A DNA stretch of 64,000 nucleotides from an uncultured Halomonas sp. (GCF_947500835.1 NZ_CANMTQ010000011.1:1-64000); one strand, 5' to 3'; counted from the first letter of the stretch, positions 33,251 through 43,927 are shown. The notes: generated by a model from the sequence alone, not told the origin. Made by a program: numbers and translations.

Positions 33251-34414
33251 TTAGAATGCGTAGACCGCACCCACTGCAACGCCGTCACCGCGGTCATTCT
33301 GGTCGTCGTACCAGGCGCCTTCGATGAAGGTATACATGGCAGAAGAGATGTCGTAAGTCGCACCCAGAACGATCTCGTTGCGTGATTCGCTGTCGCGAGC
33401 TTCGTTGGTGTCGCTTGGCAGATCGCCATCGCTGGTCAGATCGCCAACGGTGTCACCGAAATCGGAACCGCCCACGTCAACATACTGGTAAGCGCCGTAG
33501 ATGTCGCCCATGCCGTAGCCGTAGCGCGCGCCAAGACCGTAACGGTTTTCGGACTGAACGTAGGTTTCATCGCCGGACTCATAACGCTCGTACTTGAGCG
33601 CCAGGCGCAGGGCGTCGATGGTGTACTGGAAAGTCACACCGTACTGCTCGCCGGCGTCGAATTCTTGACCGCCTGGATCGATGACGTTACCAGCTTCATC
33701 AAAACGAGCCAGATAAGTATCGCCAGTGACGTCACCTTCGAGGTTGTCGAGGTTGTCATACACGCCGGCTACGGAGAAGCCACCAACGGTGTACTTCAGA
33801 CCGCCGTAGAAGGAGGCGTTGCCGGAGTCGGAAATGTTCTCGTCTTCAGCGTCACCCTTGTATTGGGAACCCACAGCGAACTGCAGACCGCCGAAGGAAG
33901 GTGACATGTACTGAATACGGTCGCCTTCGTTGTCGTTGTCGCTATTCTGGGTATTGGCGCCGTCGTCACCGGCAATGGGGCCGTCGGTGAGGTCGAAGTA
34001 TTCGTTATTGGTCACCGGATCCTGGATCCAGTCGTCGATCAGACGATCCCAGGAACCCAGACGTGCGTCACCGAAGTTACCTTTCAAGCCCATGTAGGCC
34101 TGGTCACTGCGGGAAATACCGTCTTCGTTATTGCTGCCCTTGGCTTCATCGGCGTTGAATTCCCACTCCGCCTTGAAGTAGCCGGTCAGGCCTGGATTGA
34201 TAACGTGCTGCCCGGTGACACCGAAGGTAGAACCGTTGTCCAGAATCTCATCCCGACGTTCGCCTTCATTATCTTTCTGACTAGCGTAGGCAATCTGCAG
34301 GTTGCCGTACAGATCAAGCTGCGTGCCGTCCTGGTTGTAGACAGTCGCAGCCTGTGCAGCTGCGGAGGCACCGATAGCGCCGGCAATGGCAGTTACTAAG
34401 AGCGTCTTTTTCAT
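33251..34414 (-). CDS. Outer-membrane general porin (OmpC/OmpU type)
   Basis: A 387-residue trimeric-porin-like beta barrel. The signal peptide is MKKTLLVTAIAGAIGASAAA with cleavage near residue 22 (AQA-ATV). The mature start DGTQLDLYGNLQIAYAS is typical of Gram-negative porins, as is the VGAVYAF end with a terminal Phe for Bam recognition. Many aromatic-flanked strands alternate with acidic loops (for example DDGANTQNSDNDNEGDR), fitting a halophile. It ends at a strong terminator and has about 500 bases of non-coding sequence upstream, consistent with a strongly regulated single gene. Solute selectivity is unknown. Confidence 0.93.
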   Translation of the reverse strand: MKKTLLVTAIAGAIGASAAAQAATVYNQDGTQLDLYGNLQIAYASQKDNEGERRDEILDNGSTFGVTGQHVINPGLTGYFKAEWEFNADEAKGSNNEDGISRSDQAYMGLKGNFGDARLGSWDRLIDDWIQDPVTNNEYFDLTDGPIAGDDGANTQNSDNDNEGDRIQYMSPSFGGLQFAVGSQYKGDAEDENISDSGNASFYGGLKYTVGGFSVAGVYDNLDNLEGDVTGDTYLARFDEAGNVIDPGGQEFDAGEQYGVTFQYTIDALRLALKYERYESGDETYVQSENRYGLGARYGYGMGDIYGAYQYVDVGGSDFGDTVGDLTSDGDLPSDTNEARDSESRNEIVLGATYDISSAMYTFIEGAWYDDQNDRGDGVAVGAVYAF

Positions 34415-34916
34415 CGCATTAGTTCCTTAAACTAACTTACTGTTCGATCGTTATTTGCTTATGCAGTCAGCTTGCCAGGCGCCACCGCTGTATCTAGAGG
34501 GGTTGCCATAGTCAAGCCTTGTTATTATCCAATGCTCGCAGGGGAAACCTTATACTGGGTCTTTAAGGAACGCAACAAGAAAAAACACTGTTTTTAATCC
34601 TGTTATCAAAAGATTCCCTAACCCGCTAATGTATTACGTCCCCCTACTTTGCTCGAATGCCTACAACCGCCGGCCTTCGGGCCTTTCATCGCACATTACC
34701 CTTTGATCATTACCGGCTGGGAGTCATTGCGAACAGTGTTCATAATGGCACTCTCTCAGGAAGTTTCAAGCCTACATTCGTACAAAGATGACTTGGATCA
34801 AAAAGAGGCATGCGATCCCTTGCGCGCCAGTCCCTGGAAAACAAAAAGGTCCGGCGCTGAATATCAGGGCCGGACCGGTGATCCATCTTGGAAAACTCTG
34901 ACATCGAAAAAGGTGT
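34415..34916. other. Intergenic region upstream of the porin
   Basis: Holds the porin promoter region (AT-rich on the porin side) and the terminator for proQ at 34841-34876. A plus-strand open frame (34649-35002) crosses that terminator and the proQ 3' end and is not credible. No RNA gene was recognised. Confidence 0.6.
34841..34876 (-). terminator. Rho-independent terminator of proQ
   Basis: GGTCCGGC (34848-34855) pairs with GCCGGACC (34869-34876). On the minus strand the stem is followed by TTTTTGTTTT. It lies 41 bases past the proQ stop. Confidence 0.8.
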
Positions 34917-35708
34917 TCAACTGCGACTATGCTTGGCCAGTAATTCGCTTAGCTTATTATCAAGACGCGCATTCTTGCGGGCTTCTGGATCACGCTTTCT
35001 AGCGGTATCGCGTTCGCGCTGTTGAGCCTGTAGCGACTCGAGCTGCTTGCGTGCATGACGCGCCTCGCCATCGGTGACAAGCCCAGCAGGCAAGCCTTCC
35101 AGATCAATTCGCTCTGCACCGGCGCGGACCGCCTTGAGATACCGAGGCAAATGCACATAGCAGGCCAAGGCTCGACGCACCAGCTTGTCGGGCCGGGTTT
35201 CATGCTGCATCAACTCCTCGTGTATACCGACCTTCAAGGGGCGTGTGTGGCCCTTGAAAAAAGTGTTCGTGTAGCGTCGATACCATTCATCCAGCAGAGC
35301 TTGAGGCGAGGGCAACTCATCGGCTGTCGATGAGGATTGCTGATCGTCAGCGTCGATCGTCTCGGCGGCATCGGGCGGGGCTTTCGTGACGGACGCGACA
35401 GACTCGAGCGGCGGTGCTTGAGCATGCTCCTCGAGTACTTGCTTTTCCTCGATGGGGCGGCGCGGCGGTAGCGGATAATTACGCTCCGAAGCGCTACGCG
35501 GTACTGCTGCCTGGGCAAGCACCGTCTCTCGTTGCTTGAGCGTATCGCGCAATTGAATGTTCTCTGCCTCGAGCGTCTCGAGACGGCGACGCAATCGAGT
35601 TATTTCATCCAGACCCCACTGGGCCTGATGTTCCAGGGTATCCAATAGTGTGGCTGTGCGATCCGTCAACAAAGGCGGCCTCCTTGAACTGGCCTGATCT
35701 CGAGTCAT
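34917..35708 (-). CDS. proQ: ProQ/FinO-domain RNA-binding protein
   Basis: A 263-residue putative RNA chaperone. The ProQ/FinO domain occupies about residues 140-235: FFKGHTRPLKVGIHEELMQH, RRALACYVHLPRYLKAVRAG and RIDLEGLPAGLVTDGEARHA. The C-terminus is basic. In front is an unusual N-terminal region with a coiled coil (DEITRLRRRLETLEAENIQL, about residues 31-50) and a Pro/Glu-rich linker. I chose the ATG at 35708; longer frames enter folA. No strong ribosome site is seen, so the start is uncertain. It is the last gene of an lgt-thyA-folA-proQ run and ends at a strong terminator. It should bind structured mRNAs or sRNAs. Confidence 0.82.
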   Translation of the reverse strand: MTRDQASSRRPPLLTDRTATLLDTLEHQAQWGLDEITRLRRRLETLEAENIQLRDTLKQRETVLAQAAVPRSASERNYPLPPRRPIEEKQVLEEHAQAPPLESVASVTKAPPDAAETIDADDQQSSSTADELPSPQALLDEWYRRYTNTFFKGHTRPLKVGIHEELMQHETRPDKLVRRALACYVHLPRYLKAVRAGAERIDLEGLPAGLVTDGEARHARKQLESLQAQQRERDTARKRDPEARKNARLDNKLSELLAKHSRS

Positions 35709-35748
35709 TCGACCAATACCAGCGTTGAACGACGATAATGTCAAATCC

Positions 35749-36306
35749 TTATGCCTGGCAGCGCTCGTAGACGACAAACGCATAGTCAGGACATGACGCT
35801 GAGTGCTGGGTATCGTTTCCATCGTTTGTAGTCGCTGGAATACGTTCAACTTCTCGCCACTGACACTTGTTCAGTTGGGGGAAGTAGGTGTCACCAGTGA
35901 CAATGGTATCGATCTCGGTAAGATAAAGCCGCGACGCCTGGGGCATTGCCTGAGTAAATATCTCACCACCACCGATGACGGCAATCTCTTTGACGTCATC
36001 ATTTCGCGCCTGCTGCTGCGCGACTGACAGCGCCTCAGCTAGATCATGACATACCTGCACTCCGTCTGGACGAAAGGATGTGTCACGAGTCACCACGATA
36101 TTGAGACGCCCCGGTAGCGGTCTACCAATGGAATCGAAGGTCTTGCGTCCCATGATCAGCGGTTTGCCCATGGTGGTGCGCTTGAAGAATTTGAGATCTT
36201 CGGGCAAGTGCCAGGGCAGCTGATTGTCGATACCGATTACCCCGTTGCGGGTGAGCGCGGCAACCATCACTACTGCAATTCGAGGCTCGTCCTGGGATGA
36301 GTTCAT
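35749..36306 (-). CDS. folA: Dihydrofolate reductase
   Basis: Reduces dihydrofolate to tetrahydrofolate with NADPH; partner reaction of thymidylate synthase. A 185-residue protein with [40 protein letters not shown], the [14 protein letters not shown] cofactor segment and the [20 protein letters not shown] motif. The acidic active-site residue is in HLPEDLKFF. The start overlaps the thyA stop by ATGA, so the two folate enzymes are coupled. The length is a little above the usual 160-170. Confidence 0.95.
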   Translation of the reverse strand: MNSSQDEPRIAVVMVAALTRNGVIGIDNQLPWHLPEDLKFFKRTTMGKPLIMGRKTFDSIGRPLPGRLNIVVTRDTSFRPDGVQVCHDLAEALSVAQQQARNDDVKEIAVIGGGEIFTQAMPQASRLYLTEIDTIVTGDTYFPQLNKCQWREVERIPATTNDGNDTQHSASCPDYAFVVYERCQA

Positions 36307-37127
36307 ACCGCGACCTCGGCCTTGATGTGGGGATGAGGATCGTAATTCTTGATAGCGATATCCTCGAAGCGAAAAGCGAATAGATCCTTGATCTCGGGGT
36401 TGAGCGTCAGCCGGGGCGCTGCTCGAGGCGTACGGGACAACTGCAGCTCGGCCTGCTCGAGATGATTCACATAAAGATGTGCGTCGCCCAGGGTATGAAT
36501 GAACTCACCCGGAGCCAGATCGCAGGCTTGCGCAATCATTCGAGTCAGTAGCGCGTAGCTTGCGATATTGAAGGGTACGCCAAGAAAGATATCCGCGCTG
36601 CGCTGATAGAGCTGACAAGAAAGCCGGCCGCCAGCCACATAGAACTGGAACAGGGCGTGACAAGGCGGTAGCGCCATGTCATCGATCAGTGCCGGATTCC
36701 AGGCGGATACGATAAGGCGACGCGAATCCGGATTGCGCTTGATCTGCTCGACGACATTGGCGATCTGGTCGACATGACTACCGTCGGGACGCGGCCAGCT
36801 ACGCCATTGGTAGCCATAGACCGGACCCAAATTACCCGCTTCGTCCGCCCACTCATCCCAGATGCGCACCCCATGCTGCTTGAGGTAGGCAATGTTGGTA
36901 TCACCCTGCAGAAACCACAGCAACTCATGGATGATCGATCGCAGATGCAGTTTCTTGGTAGTGATCAATGGAAACCCGCGACTCAGATCGAAGCGCATCT
37001 GACCACCGAAGATACTTTTGGTCCCGACCCCAGTACGGTCGGTCTTTTCGATACCCGAATCGAGGACATGCCGCATCAAGTCAAGATACGGCTGCTCAAG
37101 GGGAAGTTGTTCGGCAGCAACAGTCAT
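36303..37127 (-). CDS. thyA: Thymidylate synthase
   Basis: Makes dTMP from dUMP using methylene-tetrahydrofolate. The 274-residue product has [20 protein letters not shown], the dUMP-binding [16 protein letters not shown], the catalytic cysteine in [13 protein letters not shown], and [20 protein letters not shown]. The ATG at 37127 overlaps the lgt stop (ATGA); the longer frame lies within lgt. The order lgt-thyA-folA is the same as in Pseudomonas. Confidence 0.97.
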   Translation of the reverse strand: MTVAAEQLPLEQPYLDLMRHVLDSGIEKTDRTGVGTKSIFGGQMRFDLSRGFPLITTKKLHLRSIIHELLWFLQGDTNIAYLKQHGVRIWDEWADEAGNLGPVYGYQWRSWPRPDGSHVDQIANVVEQIKRNPDSRRLIVSAWNPALIDDMALPPCHALFQFYVAGGRLSCQLYQRSADIFLGVPFNIASYALLTRMIAQACDLAPGEFIHTLGDAHLYVNHLEQAELQLSRTPRAAPRLTLNPEIKDLFAFRFEDIAIKNYDPHPHIKAEVAV

Positions 37128-37951
37128 GAGCGTTTGGCTTGTGTGGAATGAGCGGCCTCGGCGTTGGCAACCCCGTCCACCGGCTGACGACGGGACCAAG
37201 CAATCAGACCCAAGCCGGCGGCAATCATCGGCAGGGTCAACAGCATACCCATGGTCAACCAGTCAAAGGCAATGAAGCCCAGTTGCGGGTCCGGCAGACG
37301 CACGAATTCAACAACGAAACGAAACACGCCATAAAGCACCAGAAACAGGCCGGAAATCATACCCCGGTGGCGCGGACGGCGCGATATCCACCATAGAATG
37401 GCAAACAGTACCACGCCTTCCAGCAGGAACTCGTAGAGGGATGAAGGATGGCGGGGTTCAGGCCCCATACCGGGAAATGGCATGGCCCAGGGCAGGCTGC
37501 TCACACGGCCGGGCAGTTCAGCGTTGAGGAAGTTGCCGATTCGCCCTGCCCCCAAGCCAATGGGCACCAGGGGAGCGATGAAGTCGGTCAATTGAAAAAA
37601 GGCTAGTCGATGCTTACGGGCGAACAACCAGGCGGCGATAAGCACGCCGATCAAACCGCCATGGAAGCTCATGCCACCATCCCATAGCTGAAATAGCCAC
37701 AGTGGATCGTCCAGTAGTCGATCGAAGCCGTAGAACAGCGCATAGCCGATGCGTCCGCCCAGTACGACCCCAAGCGCTCCATAAAAGAGCATGTCGCCGA
37801 TATCGTCGTGTTTGAGCCCGACGCGATGAGCGCGAATACGGCCCAACCACCAGGCACCGACAAAACCGACCACGTACATCAGGCCATACCAATGGATCTT
37901 TATCGGGCCCAGGGCGATGGCAACAGGATCTATTTGCGGGTATTCAAGCAT
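37124..37951 (-). CDS. lgt: Prolipoprotein diacylglyceryl transferase
   Basis: Inner-membrane enzyme that attaches diacylglycerol to the lipobox cysteine of prelipoproteins. A 275-residue, seven-TM protein with [31 protein letters not shown], the [19 protein letters not shown] segment and the Lgt signature [14 protein letters not shown]. The ATG at 37951 was chosen over an ATG 36 bases earlier because [16 protein letters not shown] is the conserved start. It is coupled to thyA by an ATGA overlap and lies 20 bases after the sensor-receiver gene. Confidence 0.96.
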   Translation of the reverse strand: MLEYPQIDPVAIALGPIKIHWYGLMYVVGFVGAWWLGRIRAHRVGLKHDDIGDMLFYGALGVVLGGRIGYALFYGFDRLLDDPLWLFQLWDGGMSFHGGLIGVLIAAWLFARKHRLAFFQLTDFIAPLVPIGLGAGRIGNFLNAELPGRVSSLPWAMPFPGMGPEPRHPSSLYEFLLEGVVLFAILWWISRRPRHRGMISGLFLVLYGVFRFVVEFVRLPDPQLGFIAFDWLTMGMLLTLPMIAAGLGLIAWSRRQPVDGVANAEAAHSTQAKRS

Positions 37952-37970
37952 GGGACTCTCAAGCTGGGGA

Positions 37971-40193
37971 TCAGGCAATATCGACATCTGGCAACCAGCG
38001 TCGAATGATATCGATTAGCGCCTGAGGCCGATAGGGTTTGGCGACATAATCATCCATACCGGCGGCAAAAAAACGCTCTCGGTCACGCTCACTGGCATTG
38101 GCAGTCAGTGCCACCAGCACGCTTCGCTGCTCATTCTGGCCTAGGCTTTCTCGCTCACGCCAGCGACGAGTTGTCTCGATACCATCCGGAGCCGACATAA
38201 AAATATCCATGAACACAAGATCGTAAAAATGCTGCTGCGAAAGCGCGAGGGCTTCCTCGCCACCGCCAGCCATATCCACCGCAAGCCCATGACGAAAGAG
38301 CACGTCACGGGCCAGTATGCTGTTCACCGGGCCGTCATCGACAATCAAGATGCGCACCGAACGCGCGTCCTTGGATACTTGAACCTGTGACGCCCGTCGT
38401 GGCTGCCTGGGTGTTTCAACGGCGCCGTTTTCATTTAATCTATCGAGCAGTTCGACCATCATCGAGCCCTGCTCACGCAGCCCTAGATCAGACCCAACGC
38501 TCTTGCCCAGTTCTTTTGACAACGACTCCAGTTCACGCCGCAGCAGTACCAAATAATGTGACTTGAGCTGCGACTCCTGCCGCGCAAGCTCACAAGCCAG
38601 GGAAAGCTGTCGTACCTGGTGTCGAGTCTCGGACTCATCGATCAACAGCATCAACGCGTTGCCATACTCATCATCGCTTTCATAGCGACGCATGATTCGC
38701 CAATTGTTGTCTGCCCCAGTGACTCTGACATGATCATCGCCATCTTCACTCGCGGTAACAAACAGCGATTCGTGAACCCCCTGCAACTCACGTTGAGAGT
38801 GACCGATGAGCTTTTCGAAGGCAGGATTGACAGCTATCAGCACATCATCAAGGGTCAATGCGGCGGGCAACTCCAGCGTCTCGAGCATATCGAGTAGCCG
38901 AGGTTGATGTTTGTATGCTTCCAGGCACGACTCAAGACTATCGAGCTCTCGAACAAGCTCGGCCTGCAGCTCATTAGTCACTTCCCTGGAAGGCGCCTGG
39001 GGCGTATTGGACACCTGGGACTGGGAGGGTTGAAGCTGCCACTTGGCAGGCATCCAGGCCTCAATCCGCTGTCTGAGTCCTGCCAAGCGCTCGACGGGTG
39101 TCAGCAGTTCATGCTCCCAATAGCGTGTCACTCGATTCAATACGACATACAGCGCACTCAAAAGAAACAGGCTCCCCAGAAGCCAGGCCACACCGAGCCA
39201 TACGAACACATATCCTCTCGCACCAACGGCGGAACTCGAGTGCTGCAAACTTACCAGACGCCAACCATTGGTAGGCAGCACTGTCCACACCAACTGCGCA
39301 GGCATTCGCTTGTTTTCCCGCAACTCCTCATCACTCAAGGAGACGATCCCGCGGCGTCCTGCATCGTCAGGCAAGTCGATTGGTGCTGAACCCAGCAGCC
39401 CCTTCCCTTGTTCATCCACCAACCACACATGAATTCCCGGTCCCACATATTCCTGTATGAGCTGGGCAAAATAGCGAGAATCGAGCTCCAGCCACAAACG
39501 AGCCAGCGCCTTACCCTGGGAGTCAGCGAGATCATAATGAACATCGAGCAGCATGGCATCTGTCGAGGCCTGTTCCATGGCATGCCAGCGCAGCATTGCA
39601 AAGCTATCGGCACCAGGAGGCGTGAACTGTGTGAAAGGTAAATTCAGTTCATTGACATCTGCTGGTGCAGCACTTGCCGGTACAAGCGCCAGTAACCCTT
39701 GAGGCAGATTGATGGCCAAGCGCTTGATCATCATATCGCTTTGATAAAGATCGTCCATGAGCGGTTCGAGATGGTAAAGCTTGGTAAGCAGTGTCGGCAG
39801 TCCCTTCTCTTCTGGCTTGAGGGCTTCGCCGAAGAGCACCATCGCGCCGCCCGGCGCCAAATGATAAGGCACCTCGACTTGAACTGGTGTGGAAATGCTT
39901 GGCGCCGTGTCTGCCTTCAAGATACGACGCACCGAGCGTCCCATCTGACGCAGATAGCGTTGCTGATCGATCAGCCGCTGATCGATCAATCTTGCCTGCA
40001 GTTCCTGAGTTTCAAGTAGGCTACGTTGATGCGCTCGGTCAAGACTCTGATCGATATCACGCCACAGCCACAATCCGACCCCTATACACATCAGGGAAAA
40101 GCAAATTTCAGCCACCAGCAGCGGCAACGCAGCGCGCACCAGGCGCTGGCGCAAGACGTTTCGACTGTTCCTTTCTGCTGAGGCTCCTGGCAT
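37971..40193 (-). CDS. Membrane sensor-receiver protein lacking a recognisable kinase core
   Basis: A 740-residue protein. TM1 is at about residues 20-44 and TM2 at about 325-350, enclosing a large periplasmic sensor. A coiled/linker region and a PAS-like domain (about 435-535, [20 protein letters not shown]) follow. The C-terminus is a receiver domain: [20 protein letters not shown], phosphoacceptor in [15 protein letters not shown], Thr in [10 protein letters not shown] and Lys in [14 protein letters not shown]. The segment where a hybrid kinase has its H-box reads [19 protein letters not shown], without the usual H-E-x-x-T-P, and no N, G1 or G2 ATP-binding boxes follow. It thus looks like a degenerate hybrid kinase whose receiver is phosphorylated by another kinase. 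AGGT lies 8 bases before the ATG. Confidence 0.75.
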   Translation of the reverse strand: MPGASAERNSRNVLRQRLVRAALPLLVAEICFSLMCIGVGLWLWRDIDQSLDRAHQRSLLETQELQARLIDQRLIDQQRYLRQMGRSVRRILKADTAPSISTPVQVEVPYHLAPGGAMVLFGEALKPEEKGLPTLLTKLYHLEPLMDDLYQSDMMIKRLAINLPQGLLALVPASAAPADVNELNLPFTQFTPPGADSFAMLRWHAMEQASTDAMLLDVHYDLADSQGKALARLWLELDSRYFAQLIQEYVGPGIHVWLVDEQGKGLLGSAPIDLPDDAGRRGIVSLSDEELRENKRMPAQLVWTVLPTNGWRLVSLQHSSSAVGARGYVFVWLGVAWLLGSLFLLSALYVVLNRVTRYWEHELLTPVERLAGLRQRIEAWMPAKWQLQPSQSQVSNTPQAPSREVTNELQAELVRELDSLESCLEAYKHQPRLLDMLETLELPAALTLDDVLIAVNPAFEKLIGHSQRELQGVHESLFVTASEDGDDHVRVTGADNNWRIMRRYESDDEYGNALMLLIDESETRHQVRQLSLACELARQESQLKSHYLVLLRRELESLSKELGKSVGSDLGLREQGSMMVELLDRLNENGAVETPRQPRRASQVQVSKDARSVRILIVDDGPVNSILARDVLFRHGLAVDMAGGGEEALALSQQHFYDLVFMDIFMSAPDGIETTRRWRERESLGQNEQRSVLVALTANASERDRERFFAAGMDDYVAKPYRPQALIDIIRRWLPDVDIA

Positions 40194-40280
40194 CGTGATA
40201 CCTGTCACCAACAAAAAGGCGAGTCTACTCGTTTCATTAGTAGGTCACCACGGGCGTTTATTATCTGAGCGGGGTTCCTG

Positions 40281-41078
40281 ATGTGTTTAATCGTGTTTGA
40301 TTGGCGTCCTGGCACCAGGATGCCTTTGCGAATGGCCGCCAATCGCGACGAGTTTTACGCTCGGCCCACCGCTGCGCTCCAACGTTGGGAAGATGCCCCT
40401 GACATTCTGGGAGGGCGTGACCTTCAGGCAGGCGGCACTTGGCTTGCTGTGCACCGTAGCGGTCGCCTGGCTGCCGTGACCAATGTCCGCGCGCCTGAGT
40501 TCGCCGTTCCAATGAATGCGATCAGCAGAGGTGAGCTGGTGCGCCAGGCACTGGAATGCGACAGCCTAGAGCACTGGCTTACGACGTTGACTCGCACCCA
40601 GGCTCACCGCTATGCGGGCTTCAATTTGCTGGCAAGCAACGGCGAGCGGTTATGGCATCTACATCACGGCCCTTCAGGAACCACGCTTGAAAGAATAGCC
40701 CCCGGCGTGCACGGCCTTTCCAATGCCAGTCTCGATACCCCCTGGCCAAAGCTGCTTAGTACCCGCGCCGGTCTTGCCGACGTAGTCGCTAAAAGCCTGG
40801 ACGAGTCCAGCTTTGCCGCCAAGGCCTGGGCGCTACTATCCGACGATCGCCCTGCCGAAGACGCTCACCTACCCAATACCGGTGTGGAGCTGGCCCTGGA
40901 GCGTTTTCTTTCGGCGCCTTTCATCGTTGGGGAAGAGTACGGCACCCGTGCGAGCACCTGGGTGAGCTGGCAGGCAGACGGCGATCTGGCTATCGGCGAG
41001 CGCTCTTTCGGCCCTGGAGGACAGTTTCTCGATGAACGCCGATATCGACAAGAGATGCCGCCCCTACCCATCGAGTAG
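40281..41078 (+). CDS. NRDE (TANGO2-like) family protein
   Basis: A 265-residue Ntn-type protein starting MCLIVFDWRPGTRMPLRMAA, with the eponymous NRDEFYARP directly after; Cys2 is the potential nucleophile after Met removal. DILGGRDLQAGGTWLAVHRS, TNVRAPEF, AGFNLLASNGERLWHLHHGP and GVHGLSNASLDTPWPKL are family landmarks. Eukaryotic TANGO2 is linked to lipid/heme handling; the bacterial role is unclear. It is divergent from the sensor-receiver gene and convergent with ptsP, 26 bases apart. Confidence 0.88.
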   Translation: MCLIVFDWRPGTRMPLRMAANRDEFYARPTAALQRWEDAPDILGGRDLQAGGTWLAVHRSGRLAAVTNVRAPEFAVPMNAISRGELVRQALECDSLEHWLTTLTRTQAHRYAGFNLLASNGERLWHLHHGPSGTTLERIAPGVHGLSNASLDTPWPKLLSTRAGLADVVAKSLDESSFAAKAWALLSDDRPAEDAHLPNTGVELALERFLSAPFIVGEEYGTRASTWVSWQADGDLAIGERSFGPGGQFLDERRYRQEMPPLPIE

Positions 41079-41104
41079 CATCCATGCGGTGATGCCTCAG
41101 GAAG

Positions 41105-43381
41105 CTACCGTTGGTAATCCTTGGGTGGCAGCAAATGCGCCAACCCCCACTCATCGAAACGCAGCGTCAGATGGCTACGAACCGCCGCAGGTGTGTGCAG
41201 CTTCAAGGTCTCTTCGACCAGAGTACGCGCCTGCTTCAAGTTCACGCGACGAATCGCGGCACGTACCTTGGGTAGGCTGGGTGCATTCATGGAAAGTACA
41301 TCGAACCCCATCCCCATCAATAGCAGTGCGCCCCCCGGGTCACTGGCCAATTCCCCGCACACCGAGGTCGGCATCTTCAGCTGTACCGCTTCTTGGGCCA
41401 AGCGTGCCAGCGCTGCCAGTACCGCAGGATGACAGGCGTCATAAAGCTCTGCGACTCGCGGGTTGTTACGATCCACCGCCAGTAGATACTGGGTCAAATC
41501 GTTGCTGCCTACCGAAAAGAAGTCGACCCGCACCGCCAGGGCATCGAGCTGATAAAGCGTTGCCGGCACCTCCAGCATGACCCCGACCCGGGGAGGTGTG
41601 ATGACCAGACCCTCCTCTCCCAGCTCGATCGACGCACGCTCGAGAAGCCGCAAGGCCGCATCGACCTCGTCGATATTGGTAATCATGGGCAACAGGATGT
41701 GCAGATTGTCATACCCTACGGAAGCCCTGAGCATGGCCCGCAACTGCACTATCAGCACTTCGGGATGGTCCAGGGTCACGCGCACACCCCGCCAGCCGAG
41801 AAAGGGGTTGGCTTCGTGAATGGGAAAATAGGGCAGATCCTTGTCGCCGCCGATATCCAGGGTACGCATGGTCACCGGCAAGGGCGCAAAGCCTTGTAGC
41901 TGTTCGCGATAAAGCCGCTCCTGCTCCTGCTCGCTGGGAAAGCGCTCGGTAATCATGAACGGCATCTCGGTACGGTACAGCCCAACACCGGCAATACGCG
42001 GTTTGAGCTGTGCCACTGCATCGAGGGTCAGACCGGTATTGACCATCAACGCCATGGCGTGACCATCCGGCGTTTCGCTGGGCAGGTGCTGTTCGTGCTC
42101 GAGCATCTCCGTCAACGCCCGTTCCTCGTTGATCTGCTCTTGATATTGCCTGGTTAGCTCAATATCTGGACGCACGAACAGGCGACCACGATGGCCATCG
42201 AGAATCACCGGCGCACCATTCAAGCGCTGCAGGGGCAGATCGACCATGCCCAGCACGGTCGGGATGCCCATGGCTCGGGCCAGGATCGCCACATGGGAAG
42301 TGCTCGAGCCACTGACCGACACCAGCCCCGCTAGCTTTTCCCGAGGCACCTCCCCAAGCATGGCCACGCTGATCTCATCCGCGACAAGGATGCAATGGGA
42401 TGGAATGGTGTTGGTAGTACGCGGGCTCTCCTCCTGCAGATGCGTCAATATTCGCCGGCCCAGATCACGAACATCCGCTGAGCGCTCGCGCAGATAGTCA
42501 TCGTCCACTCGCTCCAGATAGTGCACATGTCGACGCACTACATCCGCGAGTGCCCCGGGCGCCCACTGGCCTTCGAGAATGCGCTTTTCTACCTCTTGGC
42601 CCAGCGCCACATCGGCAAGCATCTGCTCATAGGCATCGAATAGTGCAAGCTCTTGAACGGAGATCCGATTGGCCAGACGCTCACCCGTGCGCCGCATTTC
42701 GCCGCGCACGCGATCGATAGCCTCCCGTAAGCGCTGGATCTCGCCTTCGATATCCGTGGGAATCAAATCCGGCACGCTATCCAGATCCGCCAACGGCGCG
42801 ATGACCAACGCTTCGCCCATGACTACGCCAGGAGAAGCAGCGATTCCCTTGAACATCGCCATGCCATCGGCGCGAGTGGGCTGATTAAGCGTCCCGGTCG
42901 CGATGGCATGGGCCAGCACACCGGCAAGCTGCGCCGCCATGGTAATCAGGAACGCTTCGTCGCCTTCATCGTAGCGGCGTTTTTCCTGCTGCTGGACTAC
43001 CAGCACGCCGAGCATGCGGCGCTGATGAATGATGGGCACTCCCAGGAAACTGGAGAAACGCTCTTCGCCAGTCTCCTTGAAGTAGCGAAAGTAAGGGTGG
43101 GCCGGGGCGTTTTCGAGATTGAGTGTTTCTTCTCGCTGTGCGACAAGCCCTACCAGCCCCTCCCCGAGGCGCAGCGCTACCAGGCCAATCGCCTGGGTGC
43201 GCAGACCGATGGTGTCCTTGAGCACCAGACGCTCGCGTACGGGATCGAACAGATAGATCGAGCAGACATCGGTATGCATGGCTTTGCGCACACGCCGCAC
43301 CACGGTGGCCAGCGCCGCTTCGAGACTGCGCGCTCCGTTGACCTCCTGAACGATACGGCGTAGGACATCGAGCATGGGCAT
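41105..43381 (-). CDS. ptsP: Nitrogen-PTS phosphotransferase EI(Ntr)
   Basis: First enzyme of the PTS-Ntr relay: takes phosphate from PEP and passes it to NPr, controlling nitrogen and potassium responses. The 758-residue product has a GAF domain (residues 1-160, VCSIYLFDPVRERLVL to FLITMAAQLAGVLAHA) followed by the enzyme I part. The phosphorylated histidine lies in SGSSTSHVAILARAMGIPTV (about residue 356). PEP-binding parts include GLYRTEMPFM, TLDIGGDKDLPYFP, NPFLGWRGVR and VDFFSVGSNDLTQYLLAVDR, and the catalytic Cys is in TSVCGELASDP. It follows rppH by 24 bases, an order conserved from E. coli to Pseudomonas. Confidence 0.96.
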   Translation of the reverse strand: MPMLDVLRRIVQEVNGARSLEAALATVVRRVRKAMHTDVCSIYLFDPVRERLVLKDTIGLRTQAIGLVALRLGEGLVGLVAQREETLNLENAPAHPYFRYFKETGEERFSSFLGVPIIHQRRMLGVLVVQQQEKRRYDEGDEAFLITMAAQLAGVLAHAIATGTLNQPTRADGMAMFKGIAASPGVVMGEALVIAPLADLDSVPDLIPTDIEGEIQRLREAIDRVRGEMRRTGERLANRISVQELALFDAYEQMLADVALGQEVEKRILEGQWAPGALADVVRRHVHYLERVDDDYLRERSADVRDLGRRILTHLQEESPRTTNTIPSHCILVADEISVAMLGEVPREKLAGLVSVSGSSTSHVAILARAMGIPTVLGMVDLPLQRLNGAPVILDGHRGRLFVRPDIELTRQYQEQINEERALTEMLEHEQHLPSETPDGHAMALMVNTGLTLDAVAQLKPRIAGVGLYRTEMPFMITERFPSEQEQERLYREQLQGFAPLPVTMRTLDIGGDKDLPYFPIHEANPFLGWRGVRVTLDHPEVLIVQLRAMLRASVGYDNLHILLPMITNIDEVDAALRLLERASIELGEEGLVITPPRVGVMLEVPATLYQLDALAVRVDFFSVGSNDLTQYLLAVDRNNPRVAELYDACHPAVLAALARLAQEAVQLKMPTSVCGELASDPGGALLLMGMGFDVLSMNAPSLPKVRAAIRRVNLKQARTLVEETLKLHTPAAVRSHLTLRFDEWGLAHLLPPKDYQR

Positions 43382-43405
43382 TCTTCTTGTAATGAGAAAG
43401 TAGCA

Positions 43406-43927
43406 TCAACGCTGGTCAAAGGGAGGCAACGGCAGCGCAGCGCTTTCTCGTGCCAAGTGTTGCACCCGGGGCGCCAGTTCGCGCAAGGCGCGCCGATAGA
43501 CTTCGCGCTTGAACGGCACCACCTGCCCCAAAGGGTACCAATAACTCACCCAGCGCCAGCCATCGAACTCCGGCTTGGGAGTCGTATCCATACATATTCT
43601 GCTGTCGAGACAGCGTATCTGAAGCAAAAACCATTTTTGCTTCTGGCCAATACAAATCGGCCGCGATTGTGTACGTACCATGCGCCGGGGCAAACGGTAA
43701 CGCAGCCATCCTCGGGTGCAGGCCAGGATATCGACATCGGCCGGGGTCAGACCGATCTCTTCTTCGAGCTCACGGTAGAGCGCCTGCTGTGGAGTCTCGC
43801 TGGACTTTATGCCTCCCTGAGGAAATTGCCATGCGTTCTGTCCTACCCGACGCGCCCAAAGCAGCTGACCCTCACGGTTGACAATGATGATGCCAACGTT
43901 TGGGCGAAAGCCGTCGGCGTCGATCAC
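43406..43927 (-). CDS. rppH: RNA pyrophosphohydrolase RppH
   Basis: Nudix enzyme that removes pyrophosphate from triphosphorylated mRNA 5' ends and triggers RNase E decay. I chose the GTG at 43927 because the product then begins (M)[19 protein letters not shown], as in the E. coli enzyme, with AAGGTG 6 bases upstream; a longer frame to 43969 has no counterpart. The Nudix box is [20 protein letters not shown] followed by IGLT (about residues 39-62), and [13 protein letters not shown] plus [18 protein letters not shown] are typical. 173 residues. It is the first gene of the rppH-ptsP unit. Confidence 0.95.
   Translation of the reverse strand: MIDADGFRPNVGIIIVNREGQLLWARRVGQNAWQFPQGGIKSSETPQQALYRELEEEIGLTPADVDILACTRGWLRYRLPRRMVRTQSRPICIGQKQKWFLLQIRCLDSRICMDTTPKPEFDGWRWVSYWYPLGQVVPFKREVYRRALRELAPRVQHLARESAALPLPPFDQR

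Noticed and set aside
34415..34640. Sigma70 promoter for the porin (TTGACT with a weak -10)
   Set aside because: The best spaced -10 matches only about half of the consensus, so I did not list it as a feature.
34649..35002. Plus-strand open frame upstream of the porin
   Set aside because: It crosses the proQ terminator and the proQ 3' end and has no ribosome site.
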